The notes beneath the pieces were generated by a model. That model did no database searches, was not told the origin of the DNA, and was given only the letters and a program-made list of their open reading frames with translations. A program made the translations under genes and the position numbers. Positions 14,444 through 16,949 of a stretch of DNA of 16,949 nt are shown here, in pieces. How positions within the stretch are numbered: position 1 is the first letter of the stretch; every line of letters begins with the position of its first letter. Source of the stretch: Rubrivivax sp. (lineage in GTDB: Bacteria; Pseudomonadota; Gammaproteobacteria; Burkholderiales; Burkholderiaceae_C); NCBI GenBank assembly GCA_030693565.1, contig JAUYAJ010000130.1, positions 1 to 16,949 of the forward strand. The letters are read 5' to 3'.

Positions 14444-15703
14444 ATGCAAGACCACCCGATCCTGGGCCACCTGGCCATCGGCTACAGCCCGCTGATCGAC
14501 CGCCAGCGCGCCGTCGTCTCGACCCGCCTGACGATCTTTCCCGATCGCCCCGACGCCGTGCTCGACGGCGCTGCGCTGCTGAGCGCGCTGGCCGAGGTCT
14601 GGCCCGACGCCGACACGGCCATGTCCCTCACCTTGCGCCCGCTCGGCGGTGCCGGCAGCGCTGCCGCGGCGGCGCCGACGGCGCCAGCCTTGCTGACCAT
14701 CGCCGGCGAGGCCTTGCTGCTGTCGGTGCTGGCGGCGCCGCCGCGCGCTCAGCTGATGGTGGAAGTGCCGGCCTTCATGGCCACCGATCCGGCTCACGCC
14801 GCAGCTTTGCAGCAAGCGCGCGCGGCCGGCATGACGCTGGTGCTCAAGGGCCGGCCGATGACCGACCCGCCGGTCGAGGTGCTGCGCTGTTTCTCGCACG
14901 CCATCGTCGACCCTGGGCAGGAGCGCCGGGGTGACATGCCGACGGCGGCCGGTGTCGGCCCCATCACCACCATCCAGGCCGGTGTGCGCACCAGCGCCGA
15001 CCTTGAAGCCGCGTTCCAGCGCGGCGCGGTGGCGGTGCTCGGCTGGCCGTTCGACGATCCACTCGCGTCGCCCAAGGGCCGCACCGCGGTGCCGCCCGGG
15101 CTGCAAGTCGTGATGGAGCTGATGAATGGCGTCGACAGCGGGCTGCCGGTCGATCGCCTGGAGGCGATTCTGAAAAAGGATCCGACGCTGGCTTTTCGCC
15201 TGCTGCGTTACATCAACTCGCCGGCTTTTGGCTTGTCGGTCGAGGTCGGCTCCTTCGGCCATGCGCTGATGCTGCTCGGCTACCAGCGGCTCAAGCGCTG
15301 GCTGGCGCTGCTGCTGGTGTCAGCCAGCCAGGATGGCAACCTGAAACCGGTGATGTTTGCCGCCGTGCGCCGAGGCATGCTGATGGAAGAGCTGATGCGC
15401 TCGTCAGGCGACGCCGAAATGCGCGGCGAACTGTTCATCTGCGGCGTCTTCTCGCTGCTCGACCGACTGCTGCAGCAGCCCTTTGCCGACCTGCTCAAGG
15501 CGGTGCCGGTGCCCGAGCGCGTGCAACAGGCCTTGCTGGGTGAGGAAGGGCCGTTCCTGCCCTACCTCGAACTCGTGCGTGCCATCGAGGCTGAAGCCGT
15601 GTTCGAAATCCGCGAATGCGCCGATCGCCTGCTGCTCGGCGCCTTCGAGGTCAACGGCGCCTTGTTGGTCGCGCTGCGCAACGCGCGACAACTCGGTGCC
15701 TGA
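14444..15703 (+). CDS. Degenerate EAL domain plus HDOD domain signalling protein
   Basis: The 419-residue protein matches the layout of the COG3434 (YuxH/CdgJ-type) group: an N-terminal EAL-like domain and a C-terminal HDOD domain. The start YSPLIDRQRAVVSTRLTIF (14-32) lines up with the family pattern R-Q-P-I-x-D-R..VVGYELLFR, but the position of the EAL glutamate holds Arg28, so c-di-GMP hydrolysis is not expected. An Ala/Gly/Pro-rich insert (69-83) interrupts the domain. The HDOD part (about 215-400) has the hallmark LEAILKKDPTLAFRLLRYIN (239-258) and SPAFGL, then HALMLLGYQRLKRWLALLL. In Vibrio, CdgJ of this type affects motility, which fits its place after flgL; the role here is inference. 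TTG at 14435 is an alternative start 3 codons earlier; neither start has a clear ribosome binding site. Confidence 0.85.
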   Translation: MQDHPILGHLAIGYSPLIDRQRAVVSTRLTIFPDRPDAVLDGAALLSALAEVWPDADTAMSLTLRPLGGAGSAAAAAPTAPALLTIAGEALLLSVLAAPPRAQLMVEVPAFMATDPAHAAALQQARAAGMTLVLKGRPMTDPPVEVLRCFSHAIVDPGQERRGDMPTAAGVGPITTIQAGVRTSADLEAAFQRGAVAVLGWPFDDPLASPKGRTAVPPGLQVVMELMNGVDSGLPVDRLEAILKKDPTLAFRLLRYINSPAFGLSVEVGSFGHALMLLGYQRLKRWLALLLVSASQDGNLKPVMFAAVRRGMLMEELMRSSGDAEMRGELFICGVFSLLDRLLQQPFADLLKAVPVPERVQQALLGEEGPFLPYLELVRAIEAEAVFEIRECADRLLLGAFEVNGALLVALRNARQLGA

Positions 15704-16949
15704 GGCGGCGCTGCCGCCGGTGCTGGCCGATGCCACCAGCGCCGCGATGCTGGCGCGGCTGTGGGCGACACCGTTTCCGGTCACGCTGCTTGACGGCGAA
15801 TGGCGCGTCGTCGACGCCAATCCAGCTTTCCTGGACCTGGCGGCGCTGGCGCGTGAGCAGGTGCTCGGTCGGCAATGGCTGACACCCGCGCAAACGGAGG
15901 ACGCCGGACTTGCCGGTCGGCTGCACAAGGCCAGGCTGGTCGACGCCAGCGGGCAGGAGCGGCACTGCAACGTCAGCCTGCAAACGCTGCCGGCAGATGA
16001 TGGCAGCGTCCTGTGGCTGGCCTTGTGGCAAGACCAGACCGCTGAGCAACGCGCGCGCAGCGTGGCGCAGGCGGCCCAGGAGCAATTGCTGCAGTGGTTA
16101 GACCTCGCTGGCGCCGCTGTGATCATCTTCGACGACGCAGGCGCCGTGCTCCAGCACAACCGCGAATTCGAGCGCCTGGCGGGCTTGGCGCCGACACGGA
16201 TCGACAAGCTCGACGAGCCACTGCAGGCCTTGCTGGGTTGGCACAGCGGCGCACTGCGCGCCGATCTGCGCGGCGCGACGGCAAGCCTGGAAGCCACCGC
16301 CACGCTGGCGCTGCCTGCCGGCGCGCGCCGCCCGCTTGCGGCCCGCTTGCGGGCCAGCGCCGGCGCCGCCGGTGGCTGGCAGGTCATGGCCGTCATCGAG
16401 GACCGCAGTGCCGAGGAAGAACGTGACCTGGCGCGGCTTGAGATCGAAATGCTGATGGACACCGCCAGCGTCGGCGTGGCGACTTACGACCCCTCGCGAG
16501 GTTGGTTGCTGCCGGCGCCCAGCAGCGCTGACGGCAGCGCGCGGCGGTCGACGGCTGCTGCCGGCTTGGAAGGCATCAGCCGCGAACTCGTCGAAACCGA
16601 ATCTTTGCCCGAGTACGAACGGCTGCAGGCAGCGCTGCGCCAGCGCGAACGTGCCGAAGTGCGCTACGCCGTGCGCCACCCGGAGCTCGGGCAGCGCTGG
16701 CTGCTGACGCGCGTGCAACCGGGCACGTTGGCCGAAGGCCGGCCGACGACCTCGGTGGTCACGATGGACGTCACCGACCAGGAGCGCGCGCAGCGCCGCA
16801 ACGAGCAATTGCTGCGCGAGCTGACGACCATCCTCGACGGCTCCACCGCCGGCATTGCCTACTTGCGTGGCAACGTGCTGGTGCGCTGCAACCGGCGCTT
16901 CGAACGCATGCTTGGCCTGGCCGACGGCTCGGCCGCAGGCGCTGCGCTC
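15696..16949 (+). CDS. Multi-PAS sensor protein, cut off by the window end
   Basis: The frame from GTG 15696 stays open for 418 codons to the last base, so the protein is partial at its C-terminus. At least three and probably four PAS-like modules are visible: about 23-115 (TLLDGEWRVVDANPAFLDLA), 133-238 (AGAAVIIFDDAGAVLQHNRE and VMAVIEDRSAEEER), 250-365 (ASVGVATYDP through SVVTMDVTDQERA) and 375 onwards (ILDGSTAGIAYLRGN, RCNRRFERMLGL). No membrane segment is seen, so the visible part should be cytoplasmic. The output domain lies beyond the window; a GGDEF, GGDEF-EAL or histidine kinase module would be usual, and I cannot tell which. The GTG overlaps the end of the HDOD gene by 8 bases, which suggests translational coupling. 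ATG 15747 is an alternative start after the overlap. Confidence 0.8.
   Translation, partial: MPEAALPPVLADATSAAMLARLWATPFPVTLLDGEWRVVDANPAFLDLAALAREQVLGRQWLTPAQTEDAGLAGRLHKARLVDASGQERHCNVSLQTLPADDGSVLWLALWQDQTAEQRARSVAQAAQEQLLQWLDLAGAAVIIFDDAGAVLQHNREFERLAGLAPTRIDKLDEPLQALLGWHSGALRADLRGATASLEATATLALPAGARRPLAARLRASAGAAGGWQVMAVIEDRSAEEERDLARLEIEMLMDTASVGVATYDPSRGWLLPAPSSADGSARRSTAAAGLEGISRELVETESLPEYERLQAALRQRERAEVRYAVRHPELGQRWLLTRVQPGTLAEGRPTTSVVTMDVTDQERAQRRNEQLLRELTTILDGSTAGIAYLRGNVLVRCNRRFERMLGLADGSAAGAAL

Overview
The window is a GC-rich stretch of a Gram-negative, flagellated bacterium. The gene order, the protein sequences and the presence of L- and P-ring genes suggest a betaproteobacterium, probably Burkholderiales of the Leptothrix/Rubrivivax/Ideonella type. 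That placement is inferred from gene content and composition, not from a search. Nearly all of it is the flg flagellar locus with signalling genes at both flanks.

Left arm, all on the minus strand. From the centre outwards it carries flgA (P-ring chaperone), flgM (anti-sigma-28), flgN (chaperone for the FlgK and FlgL junction proteins), a membrane-bound sensor histidine kinase with two near-duplicate PAS domains, and at the edge a small Gly/Ala-rich protein gene split by an in-frame amber codon. A good sigma-28 (FliA) promoter lies between flgA and flgM.

Right arm, all on the plus strand. It starts from a 149-base divergent gap with flgB (rod), flgC (rod), flgD (hook cap), flgE (hook), flgF (rod), flgG (distal rod), flgH (L-ring lipoprotein), flgI (P-ring), flgJ (rod cap and muramidase), flgK and flgL (hook-filament junctions). 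The genes are close-packed except for a 141-base flgF-flgG gap that contains several hairpins, one of which looks like an intrinsic terminator. After flgL come a protein with a degenerate EAL domain plus an HDOD domain, and a multi-PAS protein that starts inside the previous stop region and runs off the window.

Together the genes build the periplasmic rod, the outer rings, the hook and the hook-filament junction. They also supply the checkpoint that holds late flagellar genes until the hook is finished: FlgM blocks sigma-28 and is then exported, while FlgN holds FlgK and FlgL. The core is canonical. The points worth a second look are the amber-interrupted small gene, the possible transcriptional break between flgF and flgG, and the uncharacterised sensor proteins on both flanks. 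I saw no mobile element, CRISPR array, tRNA or rRNA.
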